Assembly: GCF_044762665.1 (NCBI RefSeq) | Contig: NZ_JBIWES010000001.1 | Location: 310,001 to 374,000 of the forward strand | Direction: 5' to 3' | From: Peribacillus frigoritolerans_B | Lineage (GTDB): Bacteria; Bacillota; Bacilli; Bacillales; DSM-1321 | Length of the DNA stretch: 64,000 bases | The notes under the pieces: generated by a model | Told to the model about the DNA's origin: nothing | Seen by the model: only the letters and a program-made list of their open reading frames with translations | Database searches by the model: none | Translations under genes and position numbers: made by a program | Part shown: positions 7,977 to 15,709 of the stretch, piece by piece | How the letters are laid out: the number at the start of each line of letters is the position of its first letter | How positions within the stretch are numbered: the stretch's first letter is position 1

Positions 7977-8738
7977 TCAATCATTTACACGGCGAACTTC
8001 AATGTCCTTTAATATATCATTGATCACCCAGCTTGCTGCAATTAAGCCCGCTACGGATGGTACGAAAGCATTCGAAGACGGAGGCATTTGGGCTTTACGG
8101 ATTTTTGCCTCATCATTGCCGACTTCTTTCCGCACATCCTCACGAATGACAATAGGGCTCTCGTCGGAGAAGACAACGGGAATTCCCTTTGTTATGCCCT
8201 CTTTACGCAATCTAGTGCGAATGACCTTGGCAAGCGGATCGGTATGCGTTTTGGAGATATCGGCAATTTGAAAACGCGTCGGGTCCATCTTATTAGCGGC
8301 TCCCATGCTTGAAATCACCTTGATATTCCGTTTCAGGCATTCCTTCATCACATGCATCTTATAAATGACCGTATCCGATGCATCAATGACATAGTCCAGA
8401 CCATAGCTGAAAAATTCCTCAAACGTCTCTTCTGTATAGAACATTTTAAGGGCGATGACTTCGCAGTCGGGATTGATGTCTTGAATGCGATTTTTCATCA
8501 ATTCCGCTTTCGGTTGACCGACTGTTGATAATAGAGCATGGATCTGCCTGTTAACATTTGTGATGTCGACATCGTCTTTATCCACAAGAATAATACGGCC
8601 TACCCCGGTGCGTGCCAATGCTTCGGCTGAAAATGAACCAACGCCCCCTACACCCAGGACAGCAACGGTCGTATTTTTCAGAATATCGATTCCTTCCTTG
8701 CCAATTGCCAATTCATTACGTGAAAACTGATGCAGCAT
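7977..8738 (-). CDS. tcdA: tRNA threonylcarbamoyladenosine dehydratase TcdA (YrvM-like)
   Basis: An E1-like ATP-dependent enzyme that cyclises the t6A37 modification of ANN-decoding tRNAs to ct6A. It has 253 residues. The nucleotide-binding motif GVGGVGS is at 29-35, the acidic strand end LVDKDDVD at 51-58 and the adenylation-site segment NVNRQIHAL at 61-69. The C-terminal part carries the TcdA-type tail SNAFVPSVAGLIAAS. In B. subtilis the orthologue yrvM also lies next to 6S RNA and aspS; here two extra genes separate them. It ends in its own terminator. Confidence 0.92.
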   Translation of the reverse strand: MLHQFSRNELAIGKEGIDILKNTTVAVLGVGGVGSFSAEALARTGVGRIILVDKDDVDITNVNRQIHALLSTVGQPKAELMKNRIQDINPDCEVIALKMFYTEETFEEFFSYGLDYVIDASDTVIYKMHVMKECLKRNIKVISSMGAANKMDPTRFQIADISKTHTDPLAKVIRTRLRKEGITKGIPVVFSDESPIVIREDVRKEVGNDEAKIRKAQMPPSSNAFVPSVAGLIAASWVINDILKDIEVRRVND

Positions 8739-8849
8739 ATATATTCAACTCCAATAAATTCTGTTCTTATTTAGCTTCCCAATTAACAATATATCATAAA
8801 CATCATTTATGACAAGCGAAATATGAGCAGTCTAATCGGAATTAGTGCG

Positions 8850-9998
8850 CTAGGTCATTTTTGATAATTTTTGAATGACGGTTGCCAATAGCAGTGCCCT
8901 TTCCGTCAGGCTCGGAATTTCCAAATACTCCTCTTCACTATGTGCATTCCCTCCAATGGGCCCGAGTCCATCCACTGTCGCGATTCCCAAATCAGAAGTG
9001 ATGGAAGCATCCGAACCTCCACCCGTGGCCGTATCCGTAATTTCGATGCCGATCTCCTTCCCAGCCTGACGAATCGTCTCTAATAGCAAGTTCGTTTTCT
9101 CATTCTTTTCCATGGGGGAACGGTCCATTTTCCCGCTCAATGTCGTTTTCGTTCCTGGAATATAGGTTTCAGCACAGATTTTTTTCAGCTGCTTGAGGAT
9201 GATGCCTTCCTGCCTTTTTTCCGAAATCCGTACATCCACAAAAGCAGCAGCATGGGAAGCGATCGTATTGACAGCGGAACCTCCTTCAATCATGCCGACA
9301 TTAACGCTGATTCCATTCTGTTGATCATTCAATCGGTGTAAGGCGATGATCTTATGGGCCAATTCTTCAATTGCACTTCGTCCCTTTTCCGGCTCGATCC
9401 CTGAATGGGCGGCCACCCCAACGATATCCACCTTAAACTGACCGCAGCCCCTTCTTGCCGTGACAAGCGAACCGTCCGTCCTTGCCGGTTCAAGAATTAA
9501 CGCGAACTTCTTATTGGCTGCTTTTTCCGATATGAGTGAAGCGGACGACGGAGACCCGATCTCCTCATCACTATTAAGAATGATTTGGATATGCTTATAG
9601 CCTGTCTGCCCCGTCTGTTTCAGGCAAAGGATCGCATAAAAAAGTTCAACCAAACTAGACTTCATATCCGCTACACCAGGACCGTATGCCCGATTTCCTT
9701 TCACTTTAAAAGGACGTTTTTGCGCAGTGCCCTCCGGAAAAACCGTATCCATATGGGCAACGACCAGAATATGCGGTTGATGCGCATCACGATGCTGGAT
9801 GACCAGCTGATTGCCATAATTCTGTTGCTCAACGGTATTCACAATAAAATCCAGGCTTTCAAATTTCGTTTTTAAAATCGAACCAATTTCATCAATACCC
9901 TTTTTCGTATGAGAACCACTATCTATATTCACTAGCCGCTCCACTAATTGAAGCATTTCCATCCTCTTTGCATACAATAAATCTTTCAAAGCCCTCAC
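8850..9998 (-). CDS. M20 family metallopeptidase, glutamate carboxypeptidase-like
   Basis: A 382-residue zinc-dependent peptidase or deacylase of the M20 family, nearest in look to carboxypeptidase G2-type enzymes. Candidate metal ligands are His82 in AHMDTVFPEG, bridging Asp111 in GPGVADMKSS, the catalytic/ligand pair Glu145-Glu146 in SDEEIGSPS, and a late His in GGNAHSEEEY. A dimerisation insert lies between them. There is no signal peptide, so it is cytoplasmic. The start is uncertain: GTG at 9998 lacks an ideally placed ribosome site, and nearby TTG or ATG codons are possible. It is not part of the conserved tcdA-aspS neighbourhood, and its true substrate is unknown. Confidence 0.88.
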   Translation of the reverse strand: MRALKDLLYAKRMEMLQLVERLVNIDSGSHTKKGIDEIGSILKTKFESLDFIVNTVEQQNYGNQLVIQHRDAHQPHILVVAHMDTVFPEGTAQKRPFKVKGNRAYGPGVADMKSSLVELFYAILCLKQTGQTGYKHIQIILNSDEEIGSPSSASLISEKAANKKFALILEPARTDGSLVTARRGCGQFKVDIVGVAAHSGIEPEKGRSAIEELAHKIIALHRLNDQQNGISVNVGMIEGGSAVNTIASHAAAFVDVRISEKRQEGIILKQLKKICAETYIPGTKTTLSGKMDRSPMEKNEKTNLLLETIRQAGKEIGIEITDTATGGGSDASITSDLGIATVDGLGPIGGNAHSEEEYLEIPSLTERALLLATVIQKLSKMT

Positions 9999-10129
9999 TA
10001 CTTTCTATCCTTGGCTGACTATTGCTCAACCTTACTATAATTTACGAATCTATATTGCGGAATGTTCCTTAAAAGGGAATATTTGAAGTTTATTCGATGA
10101 TTTTTTAGGTTTTTTTTGAGTTTGGGGTC

Positions 10130-10297
10130 TTTACCCGTGAATTGGGGCCGTTTACTCGTGAGTTTGGCTCTTTTACTCGTGAATTGGGCTCTTTTACTCG
10201 TGAGTTTACGCCGTTTACTCGTGAATTTGCACGATTTACTCGTGAGTTTACGCCGTTTACTCGTGAATTTGCACGATTTACTCGTGAATTAATCCAT
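10130..10297. repeat. 21-bp tandem direct repeat array, left of the NERD gene (8 units)
   Basis: Eight consecutive units of exactly 21 bp share the core TTTACTCGTGARTT, with a variable 7-bp tail (types such as TACGCCG, TGCACGA, GGGCTCT). A degenerate unit precedes them. Units alternate GAA and GAG at the core. Read on the plus strand they encode FTREFxx heptads without a start codon; on the minus strand every unit holds a TAA in the frame of the NERD gene, and the last unit supplies that gene's stop codon. Function unknown. Confidence 0.9.
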
Positions 10298-11249
10298 CAA
10301 GTCTATAAGCTCTATTTTTAAATTGCCCCGAATAAGGCAATTCAAGTGCAGACAACATCCGTTGCATGATATCAATTGAATCTATTTGTAAAAAGTGCCG
10401 TGCTTGTTTATTCGTAATACTGGGTTTTATGAGGAGAGCAAAATCGCGAAGAGTTTGAATGTGGGCATCTTTGGAGGCGTAAGAACATTGGCTGCATGAC
10501 CATTTTCCCCAGTGATAGTGCATATGTAGAGCAGAGCATTCAGGACATTGAACGCTTTTTAATAGATCTTGCTCATCGATTTGATATAAATTGAGTATAT
10601 CAGGATTATGCGGAGTGTTTTTTTGCAGAATCGTGTTTGAAAGTCTATTGCTTTGCCTTTGGGTTAATTGCTCAGAAGGATACTTTTCTTCAAGGGTATG
10701 AATTTTGGTGATCAGGGTTTCTTTTCCCGTGATTTTTTTGAAAATGGGGGTAAAGCCCGGGGTAGTCCTGATGATGGTATTCGAGTTTGCATTGGCAATT
10801 AACGTTTCAATCGGCAGCGAGGGGAATTTGTGAAAAGTAAGCCAATCATTTAATCGGGATTTTTGCATGTCGACCTGGATTAGCGGATCCAGATATGCCT
10901 GTTCCTGTCCGTCCTTTGAACGAATCAATTGGGGATAGGTGCGGTCAAAATAAAGCGTTCCCGCAAAGTTTTTCACTTCAATGATGATACAGTAATTCCG
11001 GGTGATTATTAGGAAATCCATTTGAAAATAACGGCTCCCATCGTAGTCTAACCTCAAATCATGAAATACTCGATATTCTTTCGGAAGATCCTTCAACTCC
11101 TTTCCGATACTCCACTCCCCGTTAAATCCTGTACGGATTTTCCGAAAATCGTTCTTTATTCTTTCCTGTTTTGGATGATTTGCTGATAGCCTCCTGCTTA
11201 ATGCCTCCAGTTTGAGCATTTTCATAGGCCTTTCACACGGTTTTAGCAT
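10278..11249 (-). CDS. NERD domain protein with C-terminal zinc ribbon
   Basis: A 323-residue protein with a nuclease-related (NERD) domain at about residues 40-165. It shows the family pattern of a Glu at 46 (NGEWSIG), Asp78 in FQMDFLII and Glu91-x-Lys93 in IIEVKNF, which resembles PD-(D/E)XK-type nuclease cores. A C-terminal zinc ribbon follows with Cys235, Cys238, Cys252 and Cys255. The start ATG at 11249 follows a strong AAAGGAGAAGGAG run at slightly long spacing; internal Met9 or Met11 are alternatives. The gene is bracketed by 21-bp repeat arrays, and its stop codon lies in the first unit of the left one. A DNA-processing role is inferred from the family, not shown. Confidence 0.85.
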   Translation of the reverse strand: MLKPCERPMKMLKLEALSRRLSANHPKQERIKNDFRKIRTGFNGEWSIGKELKDLPKEYRVFHDLRLDYDGSRYFQMDFLIITRNYCIIIEVKNFAGTLYFDRTYPQLIRSKDGQEQAYLDPLIQVDMQKSRLNDWLTFHKFPSLPIETLIANANSNTIIRTTPGFTPIFKKITGKETLITKIHTLEEKYPSEQLTQRQSNRLSNTILQKNTPHNPDILNLYQIDEQDLLKSVQCPECSALHMHYHWGKWSCSQCSYASKDAHIQTLRDFALLIKPSITNKQARHFLQIDSIDIMQRMLSALELPYSGQFKNRAYRLDGLIHE

Positions 11250-11365
11250 CCATACATCAACTCCTTCTCCTTTAGCTTCTTTGTTAATGCCCTTTTTTCC
11301 TGCCAGGATCTGAAATCAGACGTTTTACCGTAAGTTTGCTCTGTTTAATTCTTGAGATTTGTAGC

Positions 11366-11610
11366 TTACTCGTGAGTTTACGCCATTTACTCGTGAATTG
11401 GGCTATTTACTCGTGAGTTTTCACCATTTACTCGTGAATTGGGCTCTTTTACTCGTGAGTTTTCACCATTTACTCGTGAATTGGGCTCTTTCACTCGTGA
11501 GTTCGCCATTTACTCGTGAATTTGCGCCATTTACTCGTGAGTTTACGCCATTTACTCGTGAGTTTTCACCATTTACTCGTGAGTTTAGATCATTTACTCG
11601 TGAGTTAACT
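11366..11610. repeat. 21-bp tandem direct repeat array, right of the NERD gene (about 12 units)
   Basis: About twelve units start at 11366, 11386, 11406, 11427, 11448, 11469, 11490, 11509, 11530, 11551, 11572 and 11593. They share the TTTACTCGTGARTT core and orientation of the left array. Three units are 19-20 bp long, which breaks any plus-strand reading frame, so the array is not maintained as a single coding repeat. Tails are mostly TACGCCA, TTCACCA and GGGCTCT. It ends just before the 6S RNA terminator. Confidence 0.9.
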
Positions 11611-11621
11611 ATTTTAACGCA

Positions 11622-11650
11622 CAAAAAAACCCATGTTATTTAACATGAGT
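11622..11650 (-). terminator. Rho-independent terminator behind 6S RNA
   Basis: A 7-bp perfect stem (CATGTTA / TAACATG, 11632-11647) is followed on the minus strand by GGG and seven or eight T residues. It lies just downstream of the 3' side of the 6S RNA closing stem. Confidence 0.8.
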
Positions 11651-11664
11651 TGCTTTGTAAGGTG

Positions 11665-11859
11665 TAAGAGTCCCAATTGTGCCGTTTACGCCTTTGTTTT
11701 GAACCCGCTCTCCGCAGGTGGGTGCTCGGTTCCTCGCGTTTGTAAGTCCTCTTCGAGGGAGGCTTTTACGCGGCCAGGAAACTAGTGCTCCCGGTAACTA
11801 TAAGTGTTCGGTCAAAACTTATAGGTTAAAGAACGAACACATCAGGACTCTTACTTATT
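11665..11859 (-). ncRNA. ssrS: 6S RNA (6S-1 / BsrA type)
   Basis: An RNA that binds sigma-A RNA polymerase by mimicking an open promoter. On the minus strand the 5' part AAGAGTCCTGATGTGTTCG and the 3' part ending GGGACTCTT form the closing stem. Between them is a long, imperfectly paired rod: the segment around 11800-11845 resembles the B. subtilis BsrA 5' half, and CGCGAGGAACCGAGC-type sequence fills the 3' half. Length is about 190 nt, as expected. It lies directly downstream of aspS, as bsrA does in B. subtilis. It has its own promoter and terminator. Ends are approximate. Confidence 0.92.
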
Positions 11860-11865
11860 GAAAAC

Positions 11866-11895
11866 ATCATAGCATAATGCTTAACTCTGTTTCAA
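11866..11895 (-). promoter_or_regulatory. 6S RNA promoter
   Basis: On the minus strand TTGAAA (11890-11895) and TATGAT (11866-11871) are separated by 18 bp and would start transcription near 11859. The -35 element abuts the aspS terminator hairpin. Confidence 0.7.
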
Positions 11896-11896
11896 G

Positions 11897-11918
11897 AAAA
11901 AACACCTAGGTATTTTTT
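11897..11918 (-). terminator. aspS terminator (symmetrical hairpin)
   Basis: An almost perfect palindrome, A6-YACC-TA-GGTR-T6, ends about 20 bp after the aspS stop. The T6 arm makes it a plausible terminator on either strand. Confidence 0.65.
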
Positions 11919-11937
11919 CATATTTTTGCCAAATGAA

Positions 11938-13707
11938 TTATTTTTTAAGTGCAGCAAGTCTTAGGTTAAGTTCGGCCAATTGCTTGTCACTTACAGTACT
12001 CGGTGCGTCAACGAGCAGGTCGCTTGCGCTTGCTGTTTTCGGGAACGCGATGGTGTCGCGAAGGTTCGTGCGGCCTGCAAGCAGCATGACCATGCGGTCC
12101 AGTCCAAGGGCAATTCCGCCGTGTGGTGGCGTTCCGTATTCGAATGCATCCATTAGGAAGCCGAATTGTGCGTTTGCTTCTTCTTCGGAGAATCCAAGAA
12201 CTTTGAACATTTTTTCCTGAACGTCGCGTTCGAATATCCGCAGTGATCCACCGCCAAGTTCGTAGCCGTTCAGTACAAGGTCATATGCTTGTGCACGGAC
12301 GCTTGCTGGGTCTGATTCCAATTTGTCCATGTCTTCACGGAATGGCATTGTGAATGGATGGTGTGCTGCATAGTAGCGTCCTTCTTCTTCGTCATATTCA
12401 AGTAATGGCCAGTCCGTCACCCATAGGAAGTTGAATTTGCTTTGATCGATCAAGCCTCTTTCTTTACCTAGCTTGTTACGAAGTGCTCCAAGTGCATCTG
12501 CGACTATGCCTTTCTTATCCGCAACGAATAAGATTAGATCGCCCACTTCAGCTTCCACTGCGGATACTAATTGCTCTTGGTCTTCTGCGAAGAATTTGGC
12601 GATCGGCCCTTTTACTCCGTCTTCTTCAACTTTCAGCCATGCAAGGCCTTTAGCACCGTAAATCGCTGCAAATTCAGCCAAGCCATCAATGTCTTTACGG
12701 GAATAATCCGCATTTCCGTCCTTAACGACGATCGCCTTGACTTGTCCGCCGTTTGCAACAGCACCGGTGAACACTTTGAAATCACTGTCTTTGACGATTT
12801 CGGAAACATCTTTAAGTTCCATTCCGAAGCGTGTATCCGGTTTGTCGGAACCGTAACGGCCCATCGCTTCATTGTATGTCATTCTTGGGAATGGCAGTGT
12901 TACGTCCAATCCTTTTACGTCTTTCATCACTTTAGCCATCATGTTTTCCGCGGTGTTAATGATATCTTCTTGGCTCATGAAGCTTGTTTCAATATCGATT
13001 TGCGTGAATTCAGGCTGTCTGTCAGCACGTAAGTCTTCATCACGGAAACAGCGGGCAATTTGATAATAACGTTCGAAACCCGATACCATCAATAGCTGCT
13101 TGAAGATTTGCGGTGATTGCGGAAGTGCATAGAACTCCCCTTCGTGTACACGGCTAGGCACTAAATAATCACGTGCTCCTTCAGGTGTACTTTTTGTTAA
13201 GATAGGTGTTTCGATATCAAGGAAGCCTTCACCGTCCAAGTAATCACGGATCGCTTTTGTTGTTTTGTTACGCATTTTCAACGTTTCGAACATCGCTGGA
13301 CGACGCAGGTCCAAATAACGATATTTCAAGCGGATGTCTTCTGATACATCCGTTCTTTCATCAATGATGAATGGAGGGGTCTTTGCTTCGTTTAAAATAG
13401 TAACGTTTTCGGCTTGAACTTCGACGGTCCCTGTTGTTACGTTCGGATTGAAGTTGGCTTCATCACGTTTGATGACTGTCCCTTGGATATCAAGGACGTA
13501 TTCATTACGGATTTTTTCGGCTGTGGCCAGCGCGTCTGCCGAAATGTCCGGATTGAAAACGACTTGGACGACCCCGCTTCTGTCACGTAGGTCGATGAAG
13601 ATGACCCCGCCCAAATCGCGGCGTTTTTGTACCCATCCTTTTAATGTTACTTTTTCACCAATAGCTGCTTCTGTCACTTCACCATTGAAGTATGTTCTGC
13701 CAAACAT
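11938..13707 (-). CDS. aspS: Aspartyl-tRNA synthetase
   Basis: A class II synthetase charging tRNA-Asp (589 residues, the bacterial length). An N-terminal OB-fold anticodon domain (to about residue 105, VTLKGWVQKRRDLGG) precedes the catalytic core with motif 2 FRDEDLRADRQPEFTQID, a bacterial GAD insertion (about 290-400) and motif 3 GIALGLDRMVMLLAG. The ATG at 13707 follows AAGGGGGAAA. It lies 12 bp behind hisS and should be cotranscribed with it from the T-box-controlled promoter. Whether it is the discriminating or non-discriminating form was not assessed. Confidence 0.98.
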   Translation of the reverse strand: MFGRTYFNGEVTEAAIGEKVTLKGWVQKRRDLGGVIFIDLRDRSGVVQVVFNPDISADALATAEKIRNEYVLDIQGTVIKRDEANFNPNVTTGTVEVQAENVTILNEAKTPPFIIDERTDVSEDIRLKYRYLDLRRPAMFETLKMRNKTTKAIRDYLDGEGFLDIETPILTKSTPEGARDYLVPSRVHEGEFYALPQSPQIFKQLLMVSGFERYYQIARCFRDEDLRADRQPEFTQIDIETSFMSQEDIINTAENMMAKVMKDVKGLDVTLPFPRMTYNEAMGRYGSDKPDTRFGMELKDVSEIVKDSDFKVFTGAVANGGQVKAIVVKDGNADYSRKDIDGLAEFAAIYGAKGLAWLKVEEDGVKGPIAKFFAEDQEQLVSAVEAEVGDLILFVADKKGIVADALGALRNKLGKERGLIDQSKFNFLWVTDWPLLEYDEEEGRYYAAHHPFTMPFREDMDKLESDPASVRAQAYDLVLNGYELGGGSLRIFERDVQEKMFKVLGFSEEEANAQFGFLMDAFEYGTPPHGGIALGLDRMVMLLAGRTNLRDTIAFPKTASASDLLVDAPSTVSDKQLAELNLRLAALKK

Positions 13708-13719
13708 GGTATTTCCCCC

Positions 13720-14991
13720 TTAAGCCTGTAGCTTTTTGAATTGTTCAACGAATGTAGCAAGATCCATTTGGACTTGTTCACCTGTTTCCATGAACTTCAC
13801 ATTGATTTTATTATTTGCCAATTCATCATCCCCGAGTGTCGCCACATATCTTGCTTCGAGGCGGTCGGCTGATTTGAATTGTGCTTTCACTTTACGGTCT
13901 TGATAGTCTTTTTCGACGGTAAAACCGGCATTCCGCAGTTGATGGGCAAGTTTGACGGTATAATCCTTGGCTGTTTCACCTAATGAAACAAGATAGCAGT
14001 CAATTCCTTTTTTGATCGGAAGCTCGATGTTTTCTGCTTGGAGGGCAGCAATCAGCCGTTCGATGCTAAGTGCAAAGCCGATTCCAGGTGTTTCCGGTCC
14101 GCCAAGTTCTTCAGCCAGCCCGTTATAACGGCCGCCGCCGCAAAGTGTAGTGATGGCGCCAAAACCTTCTGCATCACTCATGATTTCAAATGCGGTATGA
14201 TTATAGTAATCCAAGCCCCGCACTAGGGTCGGATCTTCGACGAAATCGATTTCCAAATCGGTTAAGTGCTGTTTCACCTTTTCGAAATAAGTACGGGATT
14301 CATCATTTAAATATTCAATGATGGAAGGAGCCGTGTTCATCAATTCGTGATCGTGATCCTTTTTGCAATCCAGGATACGCAAAGGATTTTTTTCGAGGCG
14401 GTTTTGACAATCGCCGCAAAACTCGCCGATGCGGGGTTCGAAATGTTTGATTAACGCATTGCGATGCGCTGTCCGGCTTTCCTTATCACCAAGGCTGTTG
14501 ATGACAAGTTTCAGCTTTTTCAAACCCAGTTCCTTGTACAGGTTCATCGCAAGTGACAAAACCTCTGCATCGATTCCGGGATCCTTACTTCCTAAAGCTT
14601 CGATGCCGAATTGAACGAACTGGCGGAATCGACCTGCTTGCGGACGTTCGTAACGGAACATTGGCCCGATATAATAAAGCTTGACCGGTTGATTGGCCCA
14701 CCCGAACATTTTGTTCTCGATATATGACCGTACAACCGATGCGGTGCCTTCCGGACGAAGGGTTAAATTCCTTTCACCGCGATCTTGAAATGAATACATC
14801 TCTTTTTGAACGATATCGGTTGTATCCCCTACACCACGCAGAAATAATTCCGTGTGCTCAAAAATCGGTGTACGGATTTCTTTATATTGGTAACGGTGAC
14901 AAATATCACGCGCTGTGTTTTCGATATACTGCCAAATTTCCGTTTGGCCAGGCAATAAATCCTGGGTACCTCTAGGGATCTGAATAGACAT
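13720..14991 (-). CDS. hisS: Histidyl-tRNA synthetase
   Basis: A class II synthetase charging tRNA-His (423 residues). Signature segments are PRGTQDLLPGQ at the N-terminus, motif 2 FRYERPQAGRFRQF, the histidine-binding LVRGLDYYNHTAFEI, and CGGGRYNGL. A C-terminal anticodon-binding domain ends the protein. The ATG at 14991 follows AAAGGAGGAAA. It is the first gene of the hisS-aspS operon, behind a T-box leader of about 350 nt. Confidence 0.98.
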   Translation of the reverse strand: MSIQIPRGTQDLLPGQTEIWQYIENTARDICHRYQYKEIRTPIFEHTELFLRGVGDTTDIVQKEMYSFQDRGERNLTLRPEGTASVVRSYIENKMFGWANQPVKLYYIGPMFRYERPQAGRFRQFVQFGIEALGSKDPGIDAEVLSLAMNLYKELGLKKLKLVINSLGDKESRTAHRNALIKHFEPRIGEFCGDCQNRLEKNPLRILDCKKDHDHELMNTAPSIIEYLNDESRTYFEKVKQHLTDLEIDFVEDPTLVRGLDYYNHTAFEIMSDAEGFGAITTLCGGGRYNGLAEELGGPETPGIGFALSIERLIAALQAENIELPIKKGIDCYLVSLGETAKDYTVKLAHQLRNAGFTVEKDYQDRKVKAQFKSADRLEARYVATLGDDELANNKINVKFMETGEQVQMDLATFVEQFKKLQA

Positions 14992-15057
14992 TTTGTATTT
15001 CCTCCTTTAAAGCAAAGCGCCCTTTCTGATACGGCACGCTATACTGATTTTTTCCAA

Positions 15058-15346
15058 ACAAAAAACTCCCGCCCCTTGTAACTTATATGTTACAAGGGAC
15101 GAGAGTTTGGATATCCCGTGGTGCCACCCTAGTTGAAGCACAAAAAAAGTGCCCCCGCTCAAAAACAGTTAACGCCTGTTTTACGTCCATCTCCTATTAA
15201 GTAAATCCGTTCGGAGTGAAGCCTACGGAGGGTTCTTTCATTAAGTCATCATGTGGAATGCTTTCAGCCTCGGCATTTCCTCTCTTTTCATGTGTTTCTT
15301 AATTACTCTTCTCCATCATTGGTTATTGCAGTAATAAGTCTGATAT
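15058..15346 (-). promoter_or_regulatory. T-box leader controlling hisS-aspS
   Basis: A tRNA-sensing riboswitch. On the minus strand there is a Stem I region with a closing helix ATTAAG / CTTAAT, an AGAGAGG motif and a distal hairpin (AAATGC / GCATT). The T-box antiterminator sequence AGGGTGGCACCACGGG is at about 15115-15130. It ends in a long terminator hairpin (15063-15110) with a T6 run. Uncharged cognate tRNA would favour the antiterminator. The 3' side of Stem I reads CCACATGATGAC, so both a His codon (CAC) and an Asp codon (GAC) are candidates for the specifier. Confidence 0.92.
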
Positions 15347-15352
15347 TTTATA

Positions 15353-15381
15353 ATCATACGGACGTTAACATCAAATGTCAA
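15353..15381 (-). promoter_or_regulatory. hisS-aspS sigma-A promoter
   Basis: On the minus strand a perfect TTGACA (15376-15381) and TATGAT (15353-15358) are separated by 17 bp. The predicted start near 15346 is just upstream of the T-box Stem I. Confidence 0.85.
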
Positions 15382-15406
15382 GGCAGACTGAGGATTTTGT
15401 CGCATT

Positions 15407-15580
15407 TTATTGGTTTAAATGTTTTTTCAGATTTTTGATCGTCCGGACATTGACTCCGAATTCGGATGCCATTTCAACAAGGTTTGCGCTTTGTTCCTTT
15501 TGGATGAAATCGTGAAAATCGACACCAAGTACTTGATTGCCTCCGCTTAAGCTCGTTTGATCTTTTTCGCTGAATTTCAT
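15407..15580 (-). CDS. Small HTH-like protein (YrzK-like), 57 residues
   Basis: A short gene from the ATG at 15580 (ribosome site GGAGGG, 7-8 nt upstream) to the TAA at 15407. The second half, LVEMASEFGVNVRTIKNLKK, has the shape of a helix-turn-helix recognition segment; the first half begins MKFSEKDQTS. B. subtilis has a similarly sized gene, yrzK, at the same place between hisS and the amidase gene, so position supports the call. It overlaps no other gene. Target and function are unknown. It could share the hisS transcript start region, since its stop lies only about 26 bp upstream of the hisS -35 box. Confidence 0.7.
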   Translation of the reverse strand: MKFSEKDQTSLSGGNQVLGVDFHDFIQKEQSANLVEMASEFGVNVRTIKNLKKHLNQ

Positions 15581-15709
15581 GTGGTTTCCCTCCTACAGTT
15601 ATATAAGCTCTATTCTTTCCTAAAAAAAATGTTTTTTGCACAGGGAAAGAGGGAAATTTTCATGGAACGAGAATACATACATATAGACATTAAAAGGGAG
15701 AGACAACTT

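Noticed and set aside
10278..11249. NERD gene as part of a multi-gene phage-defence system
   Set aside because: No companion defence gene (helicase, methylase, ATPase) lies next to it. The only neighbours are repeats, 6S RNA and an M20 peptidase, so no system can be claimed.
10130..11610. CRISPR array
   Set aside because: The units are contiguous 21-bp direct repeats without unique 30-40 bp spacers, and no cas gene is nearby.
11398..11643. An 81-codon frame reading FTREF-type heptads
   Set aside because: It only reflects the 21-bp array, loses register at the 19-bp unit and has no normal start. It was treated as non-coding repeat.
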